From the NCBI GenBank assembly GCA_017436345.1, contig JAFSDH010000004.1:128661-192660 (forward strand): 64,000 nucleotides of DNA. Direction: 5' to 3'. Made by a program: the position numbers and the translations under genes. The notes under the pieces are model-generated. The model saw only the letters and a list, made by a program, of their open reading frames with translations, had not been told where the DNA came from and did no database searches. This stretch comes from Bacilli bacterium (GTDB lineage Bacteria > Bacillota_I > Bacilli_A > RF39 > UBA660). This document shows positions 42,280 to 51,781 of the stretch, in pieces. Each line of letters opens with the position of its first letter. The stretch's first letter is position 1.

Positions 42280-43185
42280 ATGAAAATAATATGTATAGGT
42301 AATGCTGCTTATGACATTACATTGCCCATGAATCATTTTCCAATAGAGAATAAAAAGGTAAGGATAGCTACAAATAGAATTGAGTGTGGTGGAGGAAGTG
42401 CTTCTAACTGCGCTTATTTGCTTGCAAAATGGGGTATGGAAACGTACTTTGCTGGAGCTGTTGGTGATGATTACTATGGCAATAAAATAATAGAAGAATA
42501 CGAAAAAATAGGGGTAAATACTAAGTATCTCGAAAAAAAAGCTGGTATTCCAACAACAAGTAGTTTTATAATAACGAATACATCAATTGGAAGTAGAACA
42601 GTTTTAACTGATAAAGACTCAAAAATGACAATGGGAAAAATGCCTGTTGATGATCAATTTGATGTAATACTATTAGATGGGTATGAAAAAGCTTTTGCTA
42701 AAGAGGTAATTAAGAAAAATCCAAAAGCAATAAAGATAATTGATGCTGGTTCAATGCGTGAAAGTACTCTTGAACTTGCACATATGGTTGATTATATAGT
42801 GTGTTCACATGATTTTGCTGAAGAATACACGAAAAAGAAAATTGACTACAATGATATGAGAACATTGATTGAAATATATGATGATCTTAAAAAAGATTTT
42901 AGTCAAAAAATAATTATAACATTAGAGGATAAGGGATGCTTTACTTATGAAAATGGGTATAAGATGGTGCCAAGTATCAAAGTAGAAGCTGTTGATTCAA
43001 CAGGAGCTGGTGATATCTTCCATGGTGCGTTTACTTATTGTATAGCTAATGATTATGATATAATTACAACTATGAGAATGTCTAATATTGCAGGAGCGTT
43101 GTCTGTTACTAAAGTAGGAGGAAGATTTTCTATATTCCCTCTAAAAGAGGTGAAAAAGAAGTATGATGAACTTACTTTATCGTAG
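42280..43185 (+). CDS. PfkB family carbohydrate/nucleoside kinase
   Basis: The ~301-aa protein has the ribokinase-family features: N-terminal GNAAYDITLP, the substrate-binding GGGSASNCAYLLAKWG, the FAGAVGDDYYG strand, and the C-terminal catalytic DSTGAGDIFHGAF (GAGD with the base Asp), followed by GGRFSIFP. It phosphorylates a sugar or related alcohol with ATP; the substrate cannot be read from the sequence. An ATG at 42274 is also possible (AAAGGTGAT is close to both); 42280 gives a more usual spacing. It overlaps the smr gene. Confidence 0.9.
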   Translation: MKIICIGNAAYDITLPMNHFPIENKKVRIATNRIECGGGSASNCAYLLAKWGMETYFAGAVGDDYYGNKIIEEYEKIGVNTKYLEKKAGIPTTSSFIITNTSIGSRTVLTDKDSKMTMGKMPVDDQFDVILLDGYEKAFAKEVIKKNPKAIKIIDAGSMRESTLELAHMVDYIVCSHDFAEEYTKKKIDYNDMRTLIEIYDDLKKDFSQKIIITLEDKGCFTYENGYKMVPSIKVEAVDSTGAGDIFHGAFTYCIANDYDIITTMRMSNIAGALSVTKVGGRFSIFPLKEVKKKYDELTLS

Positions 43186-43486
43186 AAATATGCCTGAGTT
43201 AGATTTACATGGAGAAACAAGAGATAGTGCAAGAGTTCTTACATTGGAATTCTTAAATGATAACTATAAAATGAAGAAAAATGAAATAGCCATTGTTCAT
43301 GGAGTAGGAACAGGAATATTGAAAAAGGAAGTGCATAAAGTGCTAAAAGAAAGTAAACTTGTCCAAGAGTTTGGACTAGACAATTTTAACAGTGGATGCA
43401 CACTGGTGAGATTGGTCGAATTTGTTGACAAAAAAGCAAAAAAGTGTTATAATACACGACATAACTCAAAGGGGGATAGAGTATAA
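43163..43486 (+). CDS. Smr-domain protein
   Basis: The 107-aa protein is little more than an Smr (small MutS-related) domain: LDLHGETRDSARVLTLEFL, then AIVHGVGTGILKKEVHKVL and TLVRL. Smr domains of MutS2 and others bind or cut nucleic acids; stand-alone forms have been linked to RNA cleavage at stalled ribosomes. The gene overlaps the PfkB gene by 23 bases. A later start at 43190 (MPELDLHG) is also possible. Its last codons contain the strong promoter of the next gene and overlap its ATG (TAATG). Confidence 0.85.
   Translation: MMNLLYRRNMPELDLHGETRDSARVLTLEFLNDNYKMKKNEIAIVHGVGTGILKKEVHKVLKESKLVQEFGLDNFNSGCTLVRLVEFVDKKAKKCYNTRHNSKGDRV
43425..43453 (+). promoter_or_regulatory. Perfect consensus promoter inside the smr gene
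   Basis: TTGACA (43425-43430), 17 bp ending in TGT, TATAAT (43448-43453). Every element matches the sigma-A consensus, plus the extended -10. It drives the surface-protein genes at 43486 and 45839. Confidence 0.9.
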
Positions 43487-45819
43487 TGTATTCAGATGAA
43501 GAAGAAAAAAGAGGATTCCCAATTAGGGACTTCCTACTAAAGTTAGTTTTAATTATTATTTTTGTTCTATTGTTAATGTGGTTATTACCAACTAACAAAG
43601 GGAGTGAAGTTGATTTATCACCATTAACTGATAGAATCTTTAATGCAAATATTCAAGAAATGAAAGAGGCGGCTATTCCTTATTTCACTACTGAAAGATT
43701 GCCAAAGAAAGTTGGAGATGAAGCAAAATTAACATTACAACAAATGTTAGATTTAAAATTATTGCTACCATTTACTGACAAAAACGGAGACACATGTGAT
43801 ACTAAAAATTCATATGTTTCTGTAACAAAAGAAGAAACAGAATACTTAATGAAAGTATATTTGAAATGTAATGATGATGAAGATTACATTTTAGTACATA
43901 TTGGATGTTATTCATATTGTACAACTGAAAATGGTGTTTGTGAAAAAGAAGGAGATTCAACTCCAACAACAACAAAACCAACAACAACAACAACTACAAC
44001 AGTTAATGGACCTAGTTGTGTACTTGAAATTGCATCAGGAACAAAAGGAAGCAATGGATGGTATGTTGGAAATGTAAAAGTACGTTTCAAAGAAAAGAAA
44101 ACAACAGCTAGTGGAGCAACAATAACAAGTTATGGTATTGGAACTTCAACAGTAGCTAATTACAATAAAAATACAGCATATACAGTATCTAAAGATGGTA
44201 CGACAAAAGTATATGGATATGTAAAAGACTCTAATGGTAAAACAGCAGTATGTACTATTTCTGTTAAGAAAGATACTGTTGCACCAAACTGTAATGTAAC
44301 AGTTTTAAGTGGAAGTAAGAATGCAAATGGTAACTATGTAGGAACAGTAAAAGTTGGGTTCTCTAGTAAGACAGACGCAACAAGTGGAGTACAAGCTTAT
44401 GGTATGGATGTAACTTCAACTGCTAACTACAATAGTAAAGCTTCATATTCTGTATCTAAAGTTGGAACAACAAAGGTATACGGATATGTAAAAGATAAAG
44501 CTGGACATACTAAGGTTTGTTCAACTAGTGTAACAATTGAAGAACCAAAAGGAATAGTTTCAAAACCAAGCTGTGAATTACAAGTTTCTGCTGGAACATT
44601 AGGTGATAATAATTGGTATAGAAGTAATGTAGAAATAAGTTTCAAAGCTAAAGCTAGTACAAATGGTGCTACAATAACAAACTTTGGTTTAGGAACAAGT
44701 GAAAACTATAATAAAGCAACTAAATATACAGTTAGTACAGATGGAACACATGTTATTAAAGGATATGTTAAAGATTCAAATGGATATACTGCAACGTGTA
44801 GTATAACTATTAAAAGAGATGCAACAAAACCAAGTTGTGCACTAAGTGTAACGAGCGGAACAAAAGCATCTGATGGATCATATACAAGTAATATAACAAT
44901 TGGATTTAAATCTAAAACTGATGCAACTAGTGGTATGTCAACATATGGAATTGGTAAAACAACAACATATGCTAAAAACACAAGTTATACAATAACTACT
45001 GCTGGTCAACATACAGTATATGGATATGTAAAAGATAAAGCTGGTAATACAAATATATGTAGTATTAAAGTAACTAAGAAATCACCAACATATGAATATC
45101 AATATTCAAAAGATTTTGCTACAACATATGGTTCATGGTCAAATTGGGTTACTAAAGAATACGATTGTAAGAACCCACCAAGTTTCAAAAACACTAATAC
45201 AGTACAATATGAAGATTTAGGTTCTTCAAAACAAATTTCAGGATATACTTATGCAATAGGTAAATCAATTACTGCAACTCAAGTTAAAGAAACTGGTAAG
45301 GTAACTGAAAAATCATGTACAGGATGGACATATTATAGAACATCTACTACATCAACTAAAACATATGCTATAAAGGTAGCTGATGATTGGAATTATGTTG
45401 GAATGGTAAGTTTATCTGGAACTCCAACTGATACATTATCAACTAAGTATGTATTTGTAGGAATGGATTGGGATAGATGTGGATCTACTTGTACTACAAC
45501 TCCATATACAACATGGAAAAAATACACAAGATCTGTATCAACAGTAACAGCAACTGATACAATTACAACAGGAAGCAGCGTTTCAGTAAAATGTTCAAGT
45601 TATGAAACAAAAGATACAGTATTATATACAACATACTCAACTGTTGTTGGATATGAAAAAACAAGAACAATCAACTACGAAACAACATGTTCTTATAGAA
45701 CAAGAAATCGTAGTGTAGTTAAAGAAGCTTATACAGATTACAAATGGAGCTATTATAACGATCAAGCATTATTAAATGATGGTTATAAAATGACTGGTAA
45801 CAAGAGATTAACTAATTAA
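43486..45819 (+). CDS. Anchored surface protein with Ig-like repeats
   Basis: The 777-aa protein has a short cytoplasmic N-terminus, a membrane helix (about 18-36: LKLVLIIIFVLLLMWLL), then an outside domain of ~120 residues with Cys pairs and a Thr-rich linker (TTTTTTT near 165-172). Four Ig-like repeats of ~90-95 residues (about 177-268, 268-360, 365-453, 454-540) each carry a Cys near the start (PSCxL) and near the end (xxCxI), the segment KVYGYVKDSNGKT or KVYGYVKDKAGHT, and GS/GxW or GY near the front. A Cys/Tyr/Thr-rich tail follows. It is anchored as a type II protein, with the Cys pairs perhaps forming disulfides outside. Ribosome site AAAGGGGG. It is 19 bases upstream of the gene at 45839 and shares its promoter. 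Confidence 0.85.
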   Translation: MYSDEEEKRGFPIRDFLLKLVLIIIFVLLLMWLLPTNKGSEVDLSPLTDRIFNANIQEMKEAAIPYFTTERLPKKVGDEAKLTLQQMLDLKLLLPFTDKNGDTCDTKNSYVSVTKEETEYLMKVYLKCNDDEDYILVHIGCYSYCTTENGVCEKEGDSTPTTTKPTTTTTTTVNGPSCVLEIASGTKGSNGWYVGNVKVRFKEKKTTASGATITSYGIGTSTVANYNKNTAYTVSKDGTTKVYGYVKDSNGKTAVCTISVKKDTVAPNCNVTVLSGSKNANGNYVGTVKVGFSSKTDATSGVQAYGMDVTSTANYNSKASYSVSKVGTTKVYGYVKDKAGHTKVCSTSVTIEEPKGIVSKPSCELQVSAGTLGDNNWYRSNVEISFKAKASTNGATITNFGLGTSENYNKATKYTVSTDGTHVIKGYVKDSNGYTATCSITIKRDATKPSCALSVTSGTKASDGSYTSNITIGFKSKTDATSGMSTYGIGKTTTYAKNTSYTITTAGQHTVYGYVKDKAGNTNICSIKVTKKSPTYEYQYSKDFATTYGSWSNWVTKEYDCKNPPSFKNTNTVQYEDLGSSKQISGYTYAIGKSITATQVKETGKVTEKSCTGWTYYRTSTTSTKTYAIKVADDWNYVGMVSLSGTPTDTLSTKYVFVGMDWDRCGSTCTTTPYTTWKKYTRSVSTVTATDTITTGSSVSVKCSSYETKDTVLYTTYSTVVGYEKTRTINYETTCSYRTRNRSVVKEAYTDYKWSYYNDQALLNDGYKMTGNKRLTN

Positions 45820-45838
45820 TTAGGAAGGTGACGCTAGT

Positions 45839-48800
45839 ATGGAAAAAATAAAAAGAATAATTCAAATTGGTGCTTATGATGAAGCAACAAATGAATGGAA
45901 TAACGATGAAAAGAAAGCATACGTATTCTTTGAAGATGAAAGTATAGCTCCAATCGTTTTAGAAAATGATGATGTATTTGATGCTTATATTGAATACTCT
46001 AAACAAAATGGTAAAGAAGTAGAAACACCTGAAGATTTAGCAGCAGCTATTGAAAGTGCTGTTACTAATGGAGTAACTGATTATTGTAATAAAAATAATG
46101 CGGATGAAATAGGAGCTGCAGAAGCAGCTCTTGAATCTGCTAGAACTAAAGCTGCTGAATTAGCTAGAGAAAGAGAAGTTTCTGATGGAATTCCTCCAGT
46201 AGTACCTGTAGTAGGAACTGGCGAAGGTGAATCAGATGCTGTTGAAGAAGAAGACTATAGTGAAGAATTAGCTGATGGTGTAGTAGCTAAAAATAATACT
46301 GGTAAAAAGATTATTGCTGGTGTATTAGCTGCTGGAGCTTTATTTGGAGCAGGATACCAAGTATATCAAATGATTCAAACTGAAAAAAATCAAGATATCG
46401 ATAATAACGAAGATAAAGATATTGATTTTAACACAGCAACATTTGATGAATTAATGGATTCGATGGAAGATGATGACGTTAGAAAAATCGCATCACAAAA
46501 AGCAATGGCTTTAGTTGAAACATTCCATGAATCAACACATAAGGATAATAACTTTAGATTAGTAGAAGATGGTGAAACATATCTTGACTTATCTTTTGAA
46601 GAAGCATTAGTTTTAACTACTTTTGCAAGTTATAGTGAACCTGAAGATTTACATGCAATTTTCGGAACATATAACATTACTTCAACAGAAGCACAAGATA
46701 TTCTTGAATCTGCTAGAACTAAATTAATTACATATTACATGAATGCAAAAGAACCAAGCGGTATTGCTGATTTATTTGCAAATGAAGAAGATAGAGTATT
46801 CTTCCAAAATTTAGAAAGTAGTGTAATAACATTTAATTCAAATCATGCTCATGATGATAATGCAGAAGAAATGGAAGAAGCAAGAGCCACATCTGATCAT
46901 ATTATAAGAACTGTATACTATAATTATATTTTAGATGGAGCTGCTAATTCTGCAGAAGTTGGTTCTCTTGCAAAATTATTAGCATTTGATGCTGTATATG
47001 GAGGATTAAACTTAACTGAATCTGCATCAGTTGAACATACTCAATTCTTAACATTTGAAGGAATGGGAGTTGAAGCTGAAACAAGATATTATGTTGAAAA
47101 TATTCTAAAATTAAATTACGATGATTTAACAGAAGAAGAAAAAACAACATATAGAGCAAATATAATTGAAAGTGGAACTGAATTAGTAAGATTATTATCA
47201 ACAGGAGAAACAATGACTGAAGATAATAGCACTAAAGAAGAATTAGAAGCAAGTGCAAGTCTTACAAATTTAGTTGATAAAATGGGAATTTGCAATGCCG
47301 TTAATGCAGAAATTACAGAAATTATGCAAGCTTTAGATAATAGAGAAGCACAACAAGAATCTGCTAAGAGCTTACAAATTACAACAGTAAATAATACAAT
47401 TTCAGCAACATTACGTGCTAATGGATTAGATGATTTAGCTGATCAAGTTGATGCATCTTTAACAACTCCATTATCACAAGAATTATTAAATCAAATTAGA
47501 GCTGCAAGTGGTGATGCTGCAGAAGCAGTTGAAAACTATGAAAATAAAATGGCAACAATTAATGATGAAAATAGACCAACTATGGAACAAATCATTGCTG
47601 CTGCTAATAGACAAACAGCTTTATTAGAAAATTATGCTGGAAGTATGGATGATGTAGCAACATTAGTTAATAATAGACGCCATGTAGAAGAATATCATTA
47701 CACAGCTGATGAAAACGGATATATTGGCGAAGATGAAAATGGAATTCCAATATTCGATAGTTCAGTATTAGATGATAAAACTAAAGAAGAAATAGATGAG
47801 TTTATTAAAGATAATGGTGTTATAATTGATGAAAAAACAGAAGAAAAAACTGAAGAAGTTACTGAAGAAGAATTAACAGAAGAAGAAAAAGAAGAAGTAG
47901 AAAATCAAAAAGATGAAATTAGAGCTCAAATTGAAATTGAAAATACTGCAGGGCAAGGTCAAATATCTGCTAACCAATATGCAAATTCATCTCAATATAA
48001 CTTTGCTATATCTTCTGTTACAAATCCACACAATGGAGAAGTATATGATATAAGTGGAATGACTTTTGCAAATGCTATTAACTATATTACTGCATATGCA
48101 GAAAATCCTAATGCTTATATTCCATCTGCTGAAGATTCACAAATTCAAAATGCTGCAGAAGTAGCCGCAGAAAACTACTTAAATGGAATCTCTGCTGAAG
48201 ATCAAGATGCAATTGCAACTGCAATGGGAACATCTTGGGCAAATGCTAGAGAACAATTAAAAGATAGCTTTATATCTGGATACACAACTCAAATTGAGGT
48301 AGAAATTTCAACAGCAATCTCTGTTGGACAACAACAAAAGAAAGATGCTGCAGAAGCTGCTGCTAAACTTCAAGAAGAAATAGATAAATTGAATGAACAA
48401 GAACAAACTTCTACTGAAGAAGAAAAAACACAACCTAGTGAAGATGAAACAAAAGATGACGAAAAAGTAGAAGAAGAAACTAAAGAAGATAATAGTTCTG
48501 AAGTTGAAGAAGGAGAAGAAGTAACAGAAGAAAAAGAAGATGAAAAAGAATCTGAAGAAACTACTCCTCAACCAGCACCATCTGAAGAAGAAACTAAAGA
48601 AGAAGAACATGATCCTAATATCGGAGAACAATTCGAAGAAGGAGAAATCTTAATTGAAGATGCTGAAGGAAATAAAGTAAATGATGTAGCTCCAGCTGAA
48701 ACTGAAGTAAGTCAAACTGAAACTACTGAAGTTGCTGCTCCAGCAGAAACTGAAGTAACTCAAACAGAAACTCAAGCTCCTGTTGTAGTAGAAACAACAG

Positions 48801-48964
48801 AAACTCAAGAAACTGAAACAGTTGCACCAGCTCCAGCAGAAACACAAACTTCAACTCAAGAAGAAGATGATTTAGCTGCTGCTGTTGAACAAGCATATCA
48901 AGCTGCATTAGCTCAAGAAGCTGCTGAAGCAGAAAAAGATGATTCTAAAGGATTAAGAAGATAA
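45839..48964 (+). CDS. Large membrane-anchored acidic protein of unknown function
   Basis: The 1041-aa protein has an N-terminal, probably cytoplasmic region (1-158, rich in Asp/Glu/Ala), a single membrane helix (about 160-178: KKIIAGVLAAGALFGAGYQV), and a long outside helical, Ala/Glu/Asn-rich region. The last ~250 residues are low-complexity Glu/Thr/Pro/Lys with several TEVTQTET-type units. No catalytic motif is visible. Its start follows AGGAAGGTG. The low-complexity tail may be a stalk or spacer in the cell envelope. It is the second gene of the strong 43425 promoter and ends at a terminator. Confidence 0.82.
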   Translation: MEKIKRIIQIGAYDEATNEWNNDEKKAYVFFEDESIAPIVLENDDVFDAYIEYSKQNGKEVETPEDLAAAIESAVTNGVTDYCNKNNADEIGAAEAALESARTKAAELAREREVSDGIPPVVPVVGTGEGESDAVEEEDYSEELADGVVAKNNTGKKIIAGVLAAGALFGAGYQVYQMIQTEKNQDIDNNEDKDIDFNTATFDELMDSMEDDDVRKIASQKAMALVETFHESTHKDNNFRLVEDGETYLDLSFEEALVLTTFASYSEPEDLHAIFGTYNITSTEAQDILESARTKLITYYMNAKEPSGIADLFANEEDRVFFQNLESSVITFNSNHAHDDNAEEMEEARATSDHIIRTVYYNYILDGAANSAEVGSLAKLLAFDAVYGGLNLTESASVEHTQFLTFEGMGVEAETRYYVENILKLNYDDLTEEEKTTYRANIIESGTELVRLLSTGETMTEDNSTKEELEASASLTNLVDKMGICNAVNAEITEIMQALDNREAQQESAKSLQITTVNNTISATLRANGLDDLADQVDASLTTPLSQELLNQIRAASGDAAEAVENYENKMATINDENRPTMEQIIAAANRQTALLENYAGSMDDVATLVNNRRHVEEYHYTADENGYIGEDENGIPIFDSSVLDDKTKEEIDEFIKDNGVIIDEKTEEKTEEVTEEELTEEEKEEVENQKDEIRAQIEIENTAGQGQISANQYANSSQYNFAISSVTNPHNGEVYDISGMTFANAINYITAYAENPNAYIPSAEDSQIQNAAEVAAENYLNGISAEDQDAIATAMGTSWANAREQLKDSFISGYTTQIEVEISTAISVGQQQKKDAAEAAAKLQEEIDKLNEQEQTSTEEEKTQPSEDETKDDEKVEEETKEDNSSEVEEGEEVTEEKEDEKESEETTPQPAPSEEETKEEEHDPNIGEQFEEGEILIEDAEGNKVNDVAPAETEVSQTETTEVAAPAETEVTQTETQAPVVVETTETQETETVAPAPAETQTSTQEEDDLAAAVEQAYQAALAQEAAEAEKDDSKGLRR

Positions 48965-48970
48965 TAAATT

Positions 48971-48997
48971 AAAGAAGGAGAAATCCTTCTTTTTTTT
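48971..48997 (+). terminator. Intrinsic terminator of the surface-protein operon
   Basis: AAAGAAGGA pairs with TCCTTCTTT around GAAA and is followed by T residues. Confidence 0.9.
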
Positions 48998-49016
48998 GTG
49001 TAATCACATATAATTA

Positions 49017-49025
49017 TGGTATAAT
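49017..49025 (+). promoter_or_regulatory. Extended -10 promoter of murG-murB-divIB
   Basis: TGG directly before TATAAT (49020-49025); a TTGTGT lies about 18 bp upstream. Confidence 0.55.
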
Positions 49026-49043
49026 TGGAATAGGAGTGATAAT

Positions 49044-50129
49044 ATGAGAGTAGTGGTTAGTGCCGGTGGAACTGGAGGACATATTTATCCAGCTCTTGCT
49101 ATTATAAATAAAATTAAAGAAGAAGAGCCGGATAGTGAATTTTTATATATTGGAACAACAGACAGGATGGAAGCAACAATAATCCCAGAACTAGGTTATG
49201 ACTATATTGGATTAGAAATAAAAGGATTAAATAGACAGAATCCTTTAAAAAATATAAATGTATTAAAATCTTTTTTAAAAGCTAAAAAAATAGCTAAAAA
49301 AGAAATAAAAAAATTTAACCCAGATATTGTTTTAGGAATAGGTGGATATGTTACCTTACCAGTATTACAAGCTGCTCATTCTTTAAAAATAAAGACTTTT
49401 ATCCATGAACAAAACTCTATTCCTGGACTTTCTAATAAGTTATTAAATAAAAAAGTCGATGCAATTGGGGTTTCATTACCAAGTAGTTTGAATCATTTTG
49501 ACAAGAAAAAAACAACTTATACAGGTAACCCTCGTAGTGAGGAAGTTATAAAAGTGGAAAAAGTTGATAAGAAAAAATATGGATTAACTAAAAATAAAAA
49601 ATTAGTATTATTTGTCATGGGAAGTTTAGGATCAAATACAGTTAATAATATGATGAAAGAAATACTTCCTAAATTTGCAAAAAAAGATTATGAAGTACTA
49701 TTTGTTACAGGGAAAAATTATTTTGAAGAATATCAAAAAATGAAAAATGTACCAGAGAATGTAAAATTAGTACCATATTTAAACGATATGCTTGGTGTAA
49801 TGAAAAATACTGATTTAATTATTTCTAGAGCTGGAGCATCAACTATTTCAGAAATTACTGCTTTAGGACTACCAAGTATTTTGATTCCATCTCCATATGT
49901 TACACATAATCATCAAGAAGAAAATGCTAAAGTACTTGAAAATAATGGAGCATCAATAATTATTAAAGAAAAAGAATTAAATGATGAAATTTTATTAGAA
50001 AAAATAGATTTAATATTAAATGATACTAAAAGATATAATGAAATGGTAAAATCCAACCGAAAATTAGGAATATCTGATAGTGCAACTAGAATATACAAAA
50101 TTATCAAAAAATTAGTTGATAATAAATAA
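49044..50129 (+). CDS. murG: UDP-GlcNAc:lipid I N-acetylglucosaminyltransferase
   Basis: The 361-aa GT-B enzyme adds GlcNAc to lipid I to make lipid II on the inner face of the membrane. The N-terminal GTGGHIYPALAI loop, GGYVTLPVLQAA, HEQNSIPGLSNKLL, GSLGSNTVN, and SRAGASTISEITALGLPSILIPSPYVTHNHQ (last 20 positions broken by the family loop) are all MurG hallmarks. It is first in an operon with murB (12-base gap) and divIB. Confidence 0.97.
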   Translation: MRVVVSAGGTGGHIYPALAIINKIKEEEPDSEFLYIGTTDRMEATIIPELGYDYIGLEIKGLNRQNPLKNINVLKSFLKAKKIAKKEIKKFNPDIVLGIGGYVTLPVLQAAHSLKIKTFIHEQNSIPGLSNKLLNKKVDAIGVSLPSSLNHFDKKKTTYTGNPRSEEVIKVEKVDKKKYGLTKNKKLVLFVMGSLGSNTVNNMMKEILPKFAKKDYEVLFVTGKNYFEEYQKMKNVPENVKLVPYLNDMLGVMKNTDLIISRAGASTISEITALGLPSILIPSPYVTHNHQEENAKVLENNGASIIIKEKELNDEILLEKIDLILNDTKRYNEMVKSNRKLGISDSATRIYKIIKKLVDNK

Positions 50130-50141
50130 GATGGTGAAATA

Positions 50142-51050
50142 ATGAATGAAATAATAGACTTAATAAAAGAAAGAGAAATAGGAAAATGCATTGAAAATGT
50201 TAGTATGAAAAAATATACAACTTATAAAGTTGGTGGTAATGCTAGATGTATTGTATATCCTAAAAATACTAAGAAACTTATTGAATTATTAAAGTTATGT
50301 AATAATCGTAATGTAAAATATAAAATACTAGGAAATGGTAGTAATACTCTTTTTAGTGATAAAGAATATGATGGTGTAATAATTAAATTAGACGAGTTCA
50401 ATGAAATCTCAATGATTAATTCAACTACAATAAAAGTTGGAGCAGGGTATAATCTAATAAAACTAGCTCTTTTTGCAACAAAAAAATCTTTATCAGGATT
50501 AGAATTTGCTTGTGGTATACCCGGTAGTGTCGGTGGAGCTGTATATATGAATGCGGGAGCTTATAAAAGTGACATGGGATACATTGTTAAAAGAGTAAAA
50601 GTTTTAACTCCAAATTATACAGTTATTAATATGACAAATGCAGAATTAGATTTCCATTATCGTTCTTCGTTTTTTCAAAAAAATCCTGGATATATTTGCT
50701 TAGAAGCAACACTAGGTTTGAAAAAGGGAAATCGTGAAGAAATGATTGCGATAAATAAAGATAGAAAAGAAAGAAGAGAAGCATCTCAACCATTAGAATA
50801 TCCTTCTGCAGGAAGTGTATTTAGAAATCCAGAAGGAAATTTCGCTGGTAAAATGATTGAAGATTTGGGGCTAAAAGGCTTAATTAGGGGTGGAGCACAA
50901 ATTAGTACAAAACATGCTAATTTTATCATTAATTTAGGAAATGCAACTGCTACTGATATTAAAGATTTAATAACAATTGCGCATGATACAGTACTAGAAA
51001 ACTACAATGTTGATTTAAAAGTAGAACAAGAATTTGTTAATTGGGACTAG
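50142..51050 (+). CDS. murB: UDP-N-acetylenolpyruvoylglucosamine reductase
   Basis: The 302-aa FAD enzyme reduces the enolpyruvyl group to make UDP-MurNAc. Signatures: YTTYKVGG near the N-terminus, ILGNGSNTLFSD, ACGIPGSVGGAVYMNAGAY, YRSSFFQ, and the catalytic Ser in AGSVFRNPEG with KHANFIIN near the end. It is a type II MurB, lacking the extra loop of E. coli. It overlaps the frame used by divIB's ribosome site. Confidence 0.97.
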   Translation: MNEIIDLIKEREIGKCIENVSMKKYTTYKVGGNARCIVYPKNTKKLIELLKLCNNRNVKYKILGNGSNTLFSDKEYDGVIIKLDEFNEISMINSTTIKVGAGYNLIKLALFATKKSLSGLEFACGIPGSVGGAVYMNAGAYKSDMGYIVKRVKVLTPNYTVINMTNAELDFHYRSSFFQKNPGYICLEATLGLKKGNREEMIAINKDRKERREASQPLEYPSAGSVFRNPEGNFAGKMIEDLGLKGLIRGGAQISTKHANFIINLGNATATDIKDLITIAHDTVLENYNVDLKVEQEFVNWD

Positions 51051-51058
51051 GTGATATA

Positions 51059-51754
51059 ATGGTAAAAAAAGTAAAGAAAAAGAAAATAAGAATACTTCCA
51101 TGTATAATATTATTACTTATATTATGCTTTTTTTACATAATAATAAAATTTCTTTATAATATTCCAATAAAAAACATATATATATATGACAATGTCTTAT
51201 TATCGGATCAAGAAATAATCGATGCAGCTGGAATCGCAGATTATCCTAAATATTATAGTTTTACTAAAAAAAGTATAGAAAAAAAATTAAAGGAAAATCC
51301 TTATATTGAATCTGTAAAAGTAAAAAGAGCATTCTTTCATGAAATAAAGATAGAGGTAAAGGAATATGAAATAATATTATATGACTATTCTTCAAATAAT
51401 TATATCTTATCTAATGGAAAGAAATTATTAGTTGAAAATAAAGAAATAACGGGATGTCCAACACTCGTAAATTATGTTAGCGATGAAGTATATGATCGTT
51501 TTATAAAAAAATTAAATAGCTTAGAAGATAACATAATTAATCAAATTTCAGAAATAAAATATGAACCTTCACAATATGATGAAAGCAGATTCTTCTTAAC
51601 AATGAATGATGGTAATTATATTTATATTAATTTATCTAATTTTGATTCTTTAAATCTATATAATGAAATCTATCCTAACTTTGAAGGACATATAGGTATC
51701 CTATATTTAGATTCAGGATATGGAGAAGCAAGTGAATATAAAATATTAAAATAA
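51059..51754 (+). CDS. divIB: Cell division protein DivIB/FtsQ
   Basis: ATG 51059 follows AGGTGAT; a TTG at 51041 is less likely. The 231-aa protein has a basic cytoplasmic N-terminus (KKVKKKKIRI), one membrane helix (LPCIILLLILCFFYIIIK), a POTRA domain (VLLSDQEIIDAAGI, then ENPYIESVKVKRAFFHEIKIEV) and a beta domain. It acts in the divisome outside the membrane. Its place after murG-murB is standard in Bacillota. No ftsA/ftsZ follows; the unit ends at a terminator. Confidence 0.93.
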   Translation: MVKKVKKKKIRILPCIILLLILCFFYIIIKFLYNIPIKNIYIYDNVLLSDQEIIDAAGIADYPKYYSFTKKSIEKKLKENPYIESVKVKRAFFHEIKIEVKEYEIILYDYSSNNYILSNGKKLLVENKEITGCPTLVNYVSDEVYDRFIKKLNSLEDNIINQISEIKYEPSQYDESRFFLTMNDGNYIYINLSNFDSLNLYNEIYPNFEGHIGILYLDSGYGEASEYKILK

Positions 51755-51781
51755 AAAATGACACATTATATGTGTCATTTT
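51755..51781. terminator. Bidirectional terminator
   Basis: AAAATGACACA and TGTGTCATTTT around TTATA, between the convergent divIB and phosphoesterase-like genes. Confidence 0.9.

Noticed and set aside
43802..48908. Several antisense ORFs (60-107 codons), some Phe/Leu/Cys-rich
   Set aside because: They mirror repetitive Thr/Glu/Ala codons of the large surface-protein genes; they have no ribosome sites or known motifs.
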